In this document: positions 12,601 through 24,600 of the stretch, one piece after another
How positions within the stretch are numbered: the stretch's first letter is position 1
Layout: every line of letters begins with the position of its first letter
Assembly (NCBI GenBank): GCA_903813345.2
Contig: CAIIXF020000005.1
Span: forward strand, 15,997,375 to 16,061,374
DNA length: 64,000 bases
Direction: 5' to 3'
DNA from: Owenia fusiformis
Lineage: Eukaryota; Annelida; Polychaeta; Sabellida; Oweniidae
The notes under the pieces: generated by a model
The model's database searches: none
What the model was told of the DNA's origin: nothing
What the model saw: the letters and a program-made list of their open reading frames with translations, nothing else
Program-made: the position numbers and the translations under genes

Positions 12601-15600
12601 TAGATTCCGTGGTGCCAGTATTTAATTATTGATGTTCTACCTCCAACTCCAAGATGGTCACCATCCTTTAACTTACTGAAACAAATCAAGGAATTCCTGG
12701 TAAATAGTACAGATTTTTTATTTTCATTCTAAGTGGTCCTTTAAATGAAGCTCATACCCAAATGAAAAATTAACCAGTTCATTGACATATATTAATATTA
12801 TTTATCATCGGATTGTAGCATTACACTTAGAATACTGGTGATTAATGTTGTCATGATGTGCCATAATCGTACATCGATGCATCGGCAGTTTCCAGCAGTA
12901 AACATCGATGCACACCGCAATGTTCATCAGGAAGAAGTCGGAAGAAAAGTTTTTTTTAAAATTAAAAACTGAACGCCGTGATATTTCGACAAGCTAAAAC
13001 AATTTTAAAGTTAGAGGTGCAACAATTAGTGCAGAGGGGTCATTAAACGATCATGGACCGGTGTCAAAATATATTTAAGTTTGGATATTTCATCAAGACC
13101 AACATATCTCCAAAGAAACCTCCTGGATCATTTCAGCTGATATTCCTCTTGAAACGAGTCAGATCTTCAAAATCCAAAGTGGGACTCGCTTTATTGATGC
13201 TTTGAACTGAATTTGCACTGCTTAATGTTGAAATTTATAGTTTATCCATACATTTTAGGAAAATAGGTATGTTAAATAAAAGTTTAAAAAAAGTAAAAAT
13301 ATTCCAATTTTATATCTACAGGCCTAGTTGCCCTTTAAAGCATATCAGGGAACATTGGAAAATGAACTAAGGGATGAGAAAGGTTAGATATTTGTGTGAA
13401 AACGAGCTAGGAAAAGGTGATTTTAGCAGATTTAATTTTTTGTCAAAACATCGATGTTTTGTTTCAGACATTGTTCACCACAGTCACTCTTGGTGATGTA
13501 TATCTCGATGTATCGAAACCACGCACTTGAATAAATGTAAATCTTCTTTGCTATTAGTGATATTTGAGATACCAGGAAATATAATTCTGCATTATTCCAA
13601 ATAACTTACGATTTATCCGTCTTTTTTATTTCCTCCATTTCAATTTCAGTTGTTAATTTTTTTAATTCATCTGATCCAGCAACATTAGATTCTTGTGATA
13701 AGGATCGTTCTACCATGTATCGGGGCTCCTCCATTTCAATTTCAGATGCTTGTAATTCCTCTGATTCTGAAGCATAAGACTGTTCTGAAGAGGACCAACA
13801 CAGCTCTTCCATGTTTTGGGGCTCCTCCATTTCAGTTTCAGTTGATAATTGCTTGTAATTCCTGTGATCCTGCAATATTAGATTAGATTAGACTGAAGGG
13901 TTTGCATTAAGTTTTGCCATATTTCGGAGGTCATCTTAGTTAAGTGTTTTGATCTCAATTAATTGGCCAGCTAGACTACAGTGAACAGGATCACCTCATT
14001 ATTCCGACGCGCATTGTACCGAAAACCAATATACCGATGCGGATTGTACTGAAACCTGTTACTGATGTGCCCTATACCATTGCTGTATACCAACATCATG
14101 ATTTTGTGAAAGGCTTGCAATGGAAGATGTATGATAATTAGAGTAGGAGAGTATAATAAATATTATTAAAAATCATCCACATTTAATCAGGAAGACCAGG
14201 CAAGAAATAGAAACAGAATACTAATATAGGCATCATCAAGGAAGGGAAACTCAAAACTGCAGACATCCTAAAATCACAGCCCAAGTCAAACCTTCACAAA
14301 CATGTTGTTAGTTTGCAAAAATATGTCACTTATTTATATTGAAGTTTAGTTTGGAACAAAATAGATTTAAGAATATAATGTAAGCTTTCCAATGGTGTGA
14401 GAAATGTAATGGTACGTTGCTATATAAAAGCTGCACATAATGCTGTTAACCTGCAAAAATATTTCGGGCTTTGTATAAAAAAACTCCTGCCTCATACCCA
14501 CCTACCCACCTACGTACAGTCATTGAAGGGTTCAATTTTAAAGATTTTTAAATCTCAAAATAGCTCTAATTATTTCTACAATGTCGGCTTTTTTTTATGA
14601 CTAGACGGATATCCATAAATAAAGACATGTGGGTGCATTGTAATGTGTAATGACCCAAGGGCACCCCAGGGGAATAACTAACTAACGACCGCGAGCATAG
14701 GTCCAACAAGCTGGATAAAGAATTTAAAAGAAAGTGTGCTAAATTTGATGCTCCGAGTGGGAATCGAATCCAGTTGGGCTGTAGTAGCAACTCGCTATCA
14801 AGGGTCGTTACAAATGCATCTATAATTCATCATAAACTAAGATTTAATAAACTTAGATCTTTAAAATTGAAACCTTCAAAGAGTTGTATCATGTCCAATG
14901 TACGTGGGTAGGTGGGTACGATGTAGGAGGTTTTTTATACAAAGCCAATATTTTGTGCTTTATTATTAAGTTCAATGTGTAACGGTTGATTAAATTGTCA
15001 GAAAGGAGATTAAAGAGGACAAGATAAGCTTTCCAATGGTACTTTTAGCGTTTGTATATGTGTTCACGGGCTATCTATTTCAAATCATAAAAAATGTATG
15101 TAATGTTGTCAGTTCACAAAAAATATTTCATAATCTCTTACATAATGTGTAATTACATTTAATTTTGTAAGGAAGGGATGGCTTTTCTATCTCTGGGGAT
15201 CAATTGGAAACACTGACAGCATGGGTTGTTCTCGTCTCAAACTAGATAACTGTCAATTCTAATTATGAATATCATGTATTAAAACTTGAAATTTTACTCC
15301 AAATAAACTTTAAATATGTGTTCGCTAATTTGTCTATCAATTATTTTGCGCTTGCATTGCTAACTTATAGGTTACAAGCAGATAGTTACACTAAAGCCCA
15401 TGGTTACATGCAGGAAAACTTTTCTGTACAATGTGCTCGGTATAATTGGTTTTGGTGTGCATCAGTATGATGGGTTTCATTAAAATGTTTGGACCCCCAG
15501 TGAACTACTTCTAAGAAGTGCAATTGAAGATTTGTCTCAATTAAATAATTCTGAATAATGTTATACTTCCTGATATTCACATATCAAAGACCAAAAACCC

Positions 15601-18600
15601 CAAATCATAAAACAGCCTACTTACTGAGGATTCTATTGGATTTTCTGAGACACAAATATTTCACTGGCTGTGTTGACTGTTGAATTGAAGTGAGAGGCCC
15701 AACATCCGGTGTTTTCTCTTGATTTGTTGCGCCAAACTTCCAGTTCTTATACTCAGGAATAACTCAAAACCGAAACTAACAAAATCGACTCCCACAGGGT
15801 ATAAATTCAATTATTTGCGATAAGTTCTTATCACAAGGGGTGATCAATAAATTTTGTCATCATACTTGATGAAAATAGAGTACAAATATTACATGCACTC
15901 CAGATATTTTAAGTATAGTGTTGTAACTCGCTTGGATTTTTGGAATAGAGTGATTTGCATATAGTCTGAGATCGAATAAGATTCACGATTTTTTTATGCC
16001 AAGGTGAGAAGAGTACAGTCAAATACAAGTTAAAAAAAACTGTCCAAGATCTACATAGAGTTAATAATTCAAGCAAGTCATGATGTTAAAGTGTTTGTTG
16101 CTTATGGATCATGATTGGATCCTTGGGACTAAGCCACATCATTATCACACATTATGTCATAAATGATGTAATACATAGTATCACAGATGATGTCACTCTA
16201 TAAACTGGTTCTAACTGTCAATCTGTTACATAGAATTGAACATATAAACAAAATAGCAACCGTATTTTAGACACTGATAGGTAATAAAGACTCTGGCAAT
16301 TATTTATTGATGGTCCATCTACTATACTTCTGCCAAGTTTGATGACATGACACCAAATTTTGTCAGAAATAAAGGGTCACTTTCAAAATTTATTGATCGC
16401 CCCTTGTATATATTAGCATAGTTATGTTTTGGATAGTGTAAAGGGAAGGTTCAACTTATTTGTTTAATCATCAAGAATGAGATATGTAATCAGATAAAGT
16501 GTCATTTCTTTCACATACGTTCATTGTCTTTGAATTTTACATGTGTACATTTTTATGTTAAGTGTCTTGATATGTAACAGGCCTCCTAGACTTCCAACAA
16601 TGCACACGTCAGTTCTGACCTTGCGAGCTTCGTTCCTTTGCACTCGAACCACAATAATCACAATAATAATCGCGAACGCAAAATCTTTAACCGTGCACCA
16701 CCATTTACTTGTTCCCAAATATATTTCTCCACTCGCGCACAGAGATTGAACAGGGAACAAATTGTACATTATATACATCATGGAGTTTAGGATTCCAAGT
16801 TATGTGCCAATATAAAGGACGATGTCAACAGTCAACTTAGTGAAACAAGAAAACAATTTTTTTCGATAAGGGATGTGGTTCGCTGTACCGATCTCTGTGT
16901 GAGAGGAGAAATATGTTTGGCAACAACCCAAGTAAAAAGAAATGGCAATTCTCATGTAATAATTGGTTAACTTTGGTCTAATAATTATGCATTTTGATAA
17001 AAGTTAACCTATTTGTTAAATGAGCATTAAATCAATGAACGTTGAATGCCAATAAATAGCTATTTATTACACCTATTTATTATTCTAACAACTATGTTAT
17101 AATGCTCTTTGAATAATTGGGTAACTTTTTGTCATCCTTGCTACCCTAGGGGATAAAAATTAGCTAATTGTTAAGATTGGACTTAAAAAAAATGTGGCAG
17201 TGAGTATTAGCAAAATATTAACTTTCCCGCTCTTTTTAAACCAAAAGAAAAATGGCTGACAAAGAATGTTCAACTGTAAGAGATTTGGGTAATTTTATGA
17301 TTTTATAATAATAGTATGAAAATGACCAATCAAATATAGATTCAGAAGTTACTGACATACTTGAACATTCTGCATGTCTACTTTGTGAGAGGTAAAATGT
17401 AAGTATTGCTGTTTTATTCCAGTTTAGATGGGCAAATCTTCTTTTCTTTCTGAATTTATAAAGGCTAAATTTTAATTCTATTCATACAGTCAAAGTGGTC
17501 AAGCATAAATGTGTTGTGTATGACTAATTGTACCATGCAGTAAAAATATAAGGTATTTTATAAAGATTATGAAGATAAATACTGCTGGAGGCCTAGAGGG
17601 TCCTTCAATTACTGTGAGCCTTCTTGCCTTCAGGACAATTCTGATCGATGGGTAAAATTACCAGCGATGTCCCATAATAATTGCTTATATCATCTTACAT
17701 ACCCAGGGCCAACCTAAAATGAACAATTTGCTTGAGATTTCCAAAAATTGTGGTACTTTTACGGGAGATTTTTACAAAATCTGGAAGTTTTTTAAAAAAT
17801 TGTTAGTTTTCGCCGTAGATTTTAAAAAATCTGGAGTTTTTGAGGTGAAATAACTGGAGTTTTTACGGTAGATTTGAAATAAACCGGTACTTTTTTTTAT
17901 AAAAGCGGATTATCTCCAGTTTTTTTTCTAATAAACGCAATAGTTTTTGCGGTAAATTCTGCAAAAAGTGGTACTTTTGTGGGAGATTTTTGACAAAATC
18001 TGTATAGTTTTTGCAAGAGAATTTGCAATGAATTAATTTATACGCTTTGCATGGCCAGATTTGAATATTCACGCGAATTACATTTACGTCACATATTTAC
18101 TTCGAATTTGTGTGTCCCTACCCATTTTGTAGACCATAATGCATCTTGGGTAAGAGTAATGCAACAAATAGGTTTTAAATAGCTAATAATTAGGTAATAC
18201 TCTGTTAATTCTTAGCTAACGAATACCTAAAAAATTTATCATGCAAATTAGAGAATATTACCACAATAAATATGTACAATATTTAGGTAATATTCTGTTA
18301 ACATATAGCTTATTATTGGAAGATAATAAATACATGATTATTAGATTTCTAATTTTACCTTATTGTTACAATGTAATTTTCATTTGATAATCAGTCAATA
18401 TTCTACATGAGCGTTGAATGTTAACAATACCTTATTATTAACACCTATTTATTAACGTAATTCTCTCTAATTTGCATGATAAATTTTTTAGGTATTTGTT
18501 AGCTAAGAATTAATAGAGTATTACCTATTTATTGTCAATATTTTCCCATTGACTTTTTTCACTTGGGAAGGAAATAGTGGTGCACGGTTAAAGATTTTGC

Positions 18601-21600
18601 GTTCGCGATGTGAGAACCATGGTTCGAGGGCAAGGTACGTAGTTTGCGGGGTCAGAACTGATGTTCGCATGGCCTGTCAAAAGTCTCTTTACAATTACAA
18701 TACAATCTTGGAAAAGAGTCCCTGTACATGTATAGTAACTACCATTGCTAACCTACATATCTTGTTCTAAGCTTATCTATGTGAAAATATATTGGAGAGA
18801 CCAAAGTCCAAACTACAATTGGATAAACCATTGTTTTTTCAGCAGTAATATTACACATGTTTAATACAATATACTAATCAGCTTGATATCCTTTTGGATA
18901 CATAAAGCATTTAATTACAAAATTTTTTGTTATAAAATAATGGCTTGTTCATTACGCTACTTCTTGCTGGATTTTAGAAGAAAAATGAATTTGAATAAGG
19001 AAAGAAAATGGAAAAATGAGAAATGCAGGTATCATATTACATTCTATATGGCTTTTGCTATGGAAAATATAGCCTTAGATACAAACATATAACATTTAAC
19101 ATACATACATACAATTAAGATTTATGATTTTTCAAAAGTAATTTCTTGGTATCAGTTTTAAATTCATCCCTGCTATTGATTTCTCTAATTGAGTTTGGAA
19201 GTTCAATCAAGATAATTTGACCAGTACGCTTAATGAATTTTTGACCAAATGTTGATCTAAAGTTATTAGCTCTAAGATCAAATCTATTTCTTGTATCTCT
19301 ATTATGGATTAAACTGTTTGCAATAAAGTAATCATTATACATGGTTGTAGGAAATTCTTTTTATACAATTCAAATAAATCAAATACATCAAGAAGCTTAT
19401 ATTTTTTAAAAAGGGGGGCAGATGGTGTCTTTCTTGGGCTGTTTGAAATAAGTCTCAGAAACTGTTTTTGCAGTTAAAAAATTCTATCCATGAGTCTTTT
19501 AATTGCAGTTCCCCATATGAGAATGCAATACTTCAAAAGTTTTACTTGTTATGTACCTTAAATAATATACCCAGTATTTGGGAGATCTTAAGAGAAACAT
19601 GTTATGTCACCACCAAAAAGTGGTGACATATTGTTATGGCGATCGGCGATCAGTGTCTGTAACAAATTCTTACAACTTCCAATAACTTAACAAATACTGT
19701 TGAAACTGACTTCAATGTTTTTCAAAATCATCTACATGTTTCCAGAAGTTCAAATCTGACTTTTTATTTAAGATTTGACCTTTAATGACCTTTTCAAGGT
19801 CAAAAAGGTCTTTTTTTAACTTGCTTCAAGTTGACCAATTTTTTTTTCAAATCATCTACAAGTTATCAAAAGATCAAATCTGACTTTAGATTTGAGATTT
19901 GACCTTCAATGACCTTCTCAAGGTCAAAAAAGGTCAAAAAGGTCTTTTTCAACTTGCTTCAAATTGACCAATTTTTTTTCAAATCATCTACAAGTAGTTA
20001 TCAGAAGTTCAAATCTGACTTTAGATTTGAGATTTGACCTTCAATGACCTTCTCAAGGTCAAAAAAGGTCAAAAAGTCTTTTTTCAACTTGCTTCAAATT
20101 GACCAATTTCTTTTTTCAAAATCATCTACAAGTTATCAGAAGTTCAAATTTGACTTTAGATTTGACCTTCAATAACCTTCTCAAGGTCAAAAAAAGGTCA
20201 AAAATGTATTTTTTCAACTTGCTTCAAGTTGACCAATCTTTTTTCAAAATCAGCTACAAGTTCTCAACAGTTCAAATCTGACTATAGATTTGACCTTCAA
20301 TGACTTCTCAAGGTCAAAAAAGATTTGACATTCAATGACATTCTCAAGGTCAAAAAGGTCTTTTTTCGTCTTGCTTCAAATTGACCAAGTTCTCAGAAGT
20401 TCAAATCTGACTTTAGATTAGAGATTCCACCTTCAATTACCTACCCAGGGTAAAAAAAGGTCCTTTTACAACTTGCTTGACCAATTTATTTTTTCAAAAT
20501 CATCTACAAGTTCTAAAAAATTCAAATCTGACTAAGATTGAACAACAAGGTGGTGACATTTTGTCATGTTAATGCCTTGTTTGATATGATCTTCCCATGA
20601 TAAATTATCATCAATTATAATACTCAAAAAGTTAGTTGTGTTTATTTGTTCTATATTGATTTGTCGTATCTTTATATTCAGAAGATGGGATTCGTTTTGA
20701 CTGATTTTACGGAATGAAAATAACATGAATTTAGTTTTGTCTATGTTTAGTGAAAGTTTGTTAACCTTTAGTCGGTTATCTAATGTTATGAGGTCATTGT
20801 TGATAGAATGAACTAATGTCTTTAAATCATTTACCAGAACCAAGAAAATTTGTATCATCAGCAAAGATTGTTAGTTTTAGAATAGTAGTTGCTTTCACAA
20901 TGTCATTAATATATATTAAAAATAGAATTGGTCCAAGAATTGATCCTTGGGGTACACCACACAATATTTCTGTAGGGTTTAATACACAACCATCATATTC
21001 AGTAATTTGAGGTCGATTTGATTAGTAACTAGCAACCCAATTTGTTAACTCTGGATAAAATTTTTGGGAGGGATATTGAAAAAAAATCAAACCTTCATGG
21101 TGTGGTAGGTAGATGGAAATCCACCTAGGTGGGGGCAGCAGATTAAACAAATCCATCACTGATAGCCAAGCTATGACTGCCTGAAATCACTTGCCATATA
21201 ATACCTGGCTGTATCAGTTCTTGAGTAGTTCCATATAATCATACAGGAAAGGCTTTCACTTTTAATGTGATCATTTGTTTGTTTTGCAGGCATCACTCAG
21301 AGAGACTGTGGCAGCTGCTTTCCCCACATCAACAATGAAAAATCCAGTATCATCGCAGACATATCTGCCTTCCACTATCATGTTATTGGAGACAAATTCC
21401 CTGACAGTTCATGTGAGTATTCTACAAGCCGTAATCATGCGTTGGGAAAGCATGCTCCCCCATGGCGGACAAATCTTTCAATCCCAACCCATGATATCAG
21501 ATAATTGTATCAACTCATGTTAGTCTGCATTTGAGTATACTCACATAATTGGCCTTCCCTTGTGTCTCCCTTTATAGAAGCTCTGAATTTACACTTATTA

Positions 21601-24600
21601 ATGTTGAAATTGGTGATTTATCCATACATTTTAAGAAAATAGGTATGTCAAAAGGAATGTTAAGCCAAATATTGACCTGATAGCTCTCTCTTAGGTCCTT
21701 GTTGCCCCTTTAAGTAGAATTATTTTCCCTTTGGGTTTTGTACAAATTCATGTAAATGTCAAACTAGTATTGTTTGTACCCAAAATAATGTGTAAATCGT
21801 TATATTTCTGGTTTATGTAAACATTGTTTTAGTTCATACAATATGTACAGTATACTGGTATATATAGTACTATCTTAATAACATATGAACGAAAAACGCC
21901 GACGCCAACTTGCAAGTACTGACAAATGAGACTTGAGTAAAATTCATTCCCATTAATATATGTATGGTGCACATTGTTTGGGTGTTCACATGTGGAAGTA
22001 TCCTTTCAGAAAGCATCGGATGGCTTCAGAAGCATGTGCAAAGTTATGCTTCTGTTTGCATGTTTACATTTCTAATCGTCATAATTTACAATTTATCCAA
22101 TTCACAGAGCTGCGTTTATTGGATTCGTTCATATGGAAGGTGGCTTAAGAACCAATTTATGTGTTTGCACCAGTTGATATAACTCATTGAAATAAAGTCT
22201 TTAATTTCACCGATCAAAATGAGATACGGGACAATGGATACTGTAATTACCATATGCGGTTGTCCTTCTAAATTACCCAAATTCAGATTCCGTTGTCATT
22301 GACGATATCGAAGATGCTATATTGTGGCGATTCACGACCCAATTTGATCGAAAATGGGATTTCATATGATACATAATCACAAGAGCTTAATACATGCACA
22401 GAATTAGCGACGATAACATCCCATGAAATGAGGACCAAGTGATTAAAAAGTTGAAGCGACGGTTATGTCCCCCATTTGTGACAACGGTATCTCACTTTAC
22501 CATTGTCAGGCTATTCCGGTGTGAGAGTCTAGTTTTAAACTATCCTCTGCCTAGTATAGACTATAGCCTTTAGCAGCCCCACCCTGAAGATTGGTGCCTG
22601 TGACAGCCCGGGTAATAAATAATTTTAAATCGACCATGTGACCCTTTCTCAACCAATCAGCAAAGTGGAAGGAACAGGTGCTAAATACATGCTCATTAAC
22701 TTTCCAGGAATGTCAGAGGAAATGACCATATAGAAAGTTGTCTATATTTCGACGACGAACTCTGATTGGCTCGGTGAGATCAGAGATTTATTGTAAACTG
22801 AAAGAGTGAAGACGAAGCTCTCTTTAAAGAAGTGAAGTCGAACGAATGCAAAGGGTTCAGTTCCATTTCACATCAGTTCCCAGGACTTATTCATATGGAT
22901 ATTGTACTAATGCATATCAGTATTGTAGCATTAAAGTGAGTATTTCACCAAATTATGCGGTTATTGTACCAATTTATATGTGTATTGTACCCATTCAAAT
23001 GGGTATCTACCAATTTAGTCTATGCAAGTATCAATATATGTGGATATTGTACCAGTATAACTGAGCCTGTTAGTGTTGTACCAGTACATATAGATAATGA
23101 ACTGTGATATAGTAAGATTAAAAGGTAGATACTCATAGTAAGTAGCATATTGACATGAACCAATCCAAGATCTTCGCATGTTTCAGATGTATTTGATATC
23201 TACAGGAAACAACAGGGGAAGGTCTATCTCATAGATTTCAACCCATTTGGAGTTGTAACCGACAGTCTGTTATTTGATTGGGAAGAACTGGAGTCATATA
23301 CATCTGATACACAATTGAAAAGCACTTCGGGAGAATCAAGTCAGGTTAGTATAAAAGGTGAACTTTGAAGTATTGGGGGGACATCAATTGGTCTCCAAGA
23401 CAATTAATTAATTAAGTCAACTGGAAAATTGATCTATTCTGTATGAATTTCAAATGTGTGATTGACTTTTAAGAATTTGAATTCTTGTAATGTACTGAAT
23501 CTAACTCCTTGATCCGATTTAGATGAAAATACCAAAGATATCAAATAAATATTTGCTGCATTATTTGATGTTCTTTGTATTTGTTCATAACGTACAAAAA
23601 AATTTAATTTACAGTGTTCGTGAAATATAATTTAGATTTTAATGATAAACAGCATCACAATAGGAACTAGGAAGGTATTCTTATCTTGCATTGGAAGTTT
23701 TAGTATGGATTTTACTTTTTACTAATCTGACCATCAAATTGCTGTTTCAGTTGAGAGGCTTCTTTTGTCTTGATGTGAAATCTCAAATTATGATATGGCT
23801 TAACAAGATAGGAATGATTTTTATGTCACCGCATAAAAAAGTATTGTTTGTTATAGTCTAACTTTTTGGTGGATGGAATTCAGCATTTGGTGTCTGCAAC
23901 ATATGGCAGGTGGTGCATGTTAATGCCTTATAACTGTTTTATTGGATGTTTTTGTATGCAATTTACAGGTCCCAGCATTCAGATATATTGACAGTTCCAC
24001 AGGGGTGCAACCTGATCCATATTCACAGTATGCAATGCCTGTAGATTTCAAAGACCTAACTTCAGGGGAAGATGCCTACAAGCTTGTGGACTTTCTCAAA
24101 ATGGTAGGGGTGAAGTTATATCAGTTGTCCCAAAAAATGAGCCAGTTTTTGACAAGTTTTATCTCAGCAACTGATTCACAAGCATGTCATAATATCCCTT
24201 ACTGGAGCAACGCAATGAGAACTCAATAGCATTTGTACCAAAAATGAGAAGCAATTTTTTGACAAGTAATTTCTCAGCATTAGAAGAGCTAAATTCTTTG
24301 GAAACTTTACCTGAGGCTCTTTAGGGTATTTTCTACTAGTGCCATGAATATTGAAGAGATTGGTTTCATATTATGTGTGTATTCTAGAATTAAAGACAGT
24401 ATGTCAAAATACTAGTAACCAATATCAAATGTAAAAGTCACTTATTAATTCATTTCCGAGCAAAAATACTTCCGTATTTATTCTAACAATATCACCTCCA
24501 ATGACTTTTGAGAATGAATTGGATTTTGAATATTTGTGATTAATGAAAAGAATTAATCAGACATCACTAGTCTCCCACCAAACGCAGTGAAGACCGAGCA

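Larger units (their letters stand above)
16600..18680. mobile_element. Composite element with inverted outer ends
   Basis: The block around 16600-16720 is an inverted match to 18560-18680: both contain 'ggtgcacggttaaagatttt' followed by 'gcgttcgcg' and a 'ggtcagaactga' stretch. Inside lie an AT-rich region with many 'taggtaatattctgttaac'-like repeats, a degenerate minisatellite (17747-18020) and an inner palindrome (18185-18530). No transposase was recognised. Confidence 0.6.

Noticed and set aside
15621-15710. Upstream exon of the LRAT-domain gene
   Set aside because: There is a good GTAAGT donor on the minus strand, but the open frame ends in the wrong phase for the exon at 13869-13610 and has no usable ATG. 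It could still be a 5' UTR exon.
22846-23064. 72-codon open frame, repeated at 28536-28754
   Set aside because: It runs through degenerate minisatellite and dispersed repeat; the peptide is repeat-derived. Both copies are the same because of the tandem duplication.
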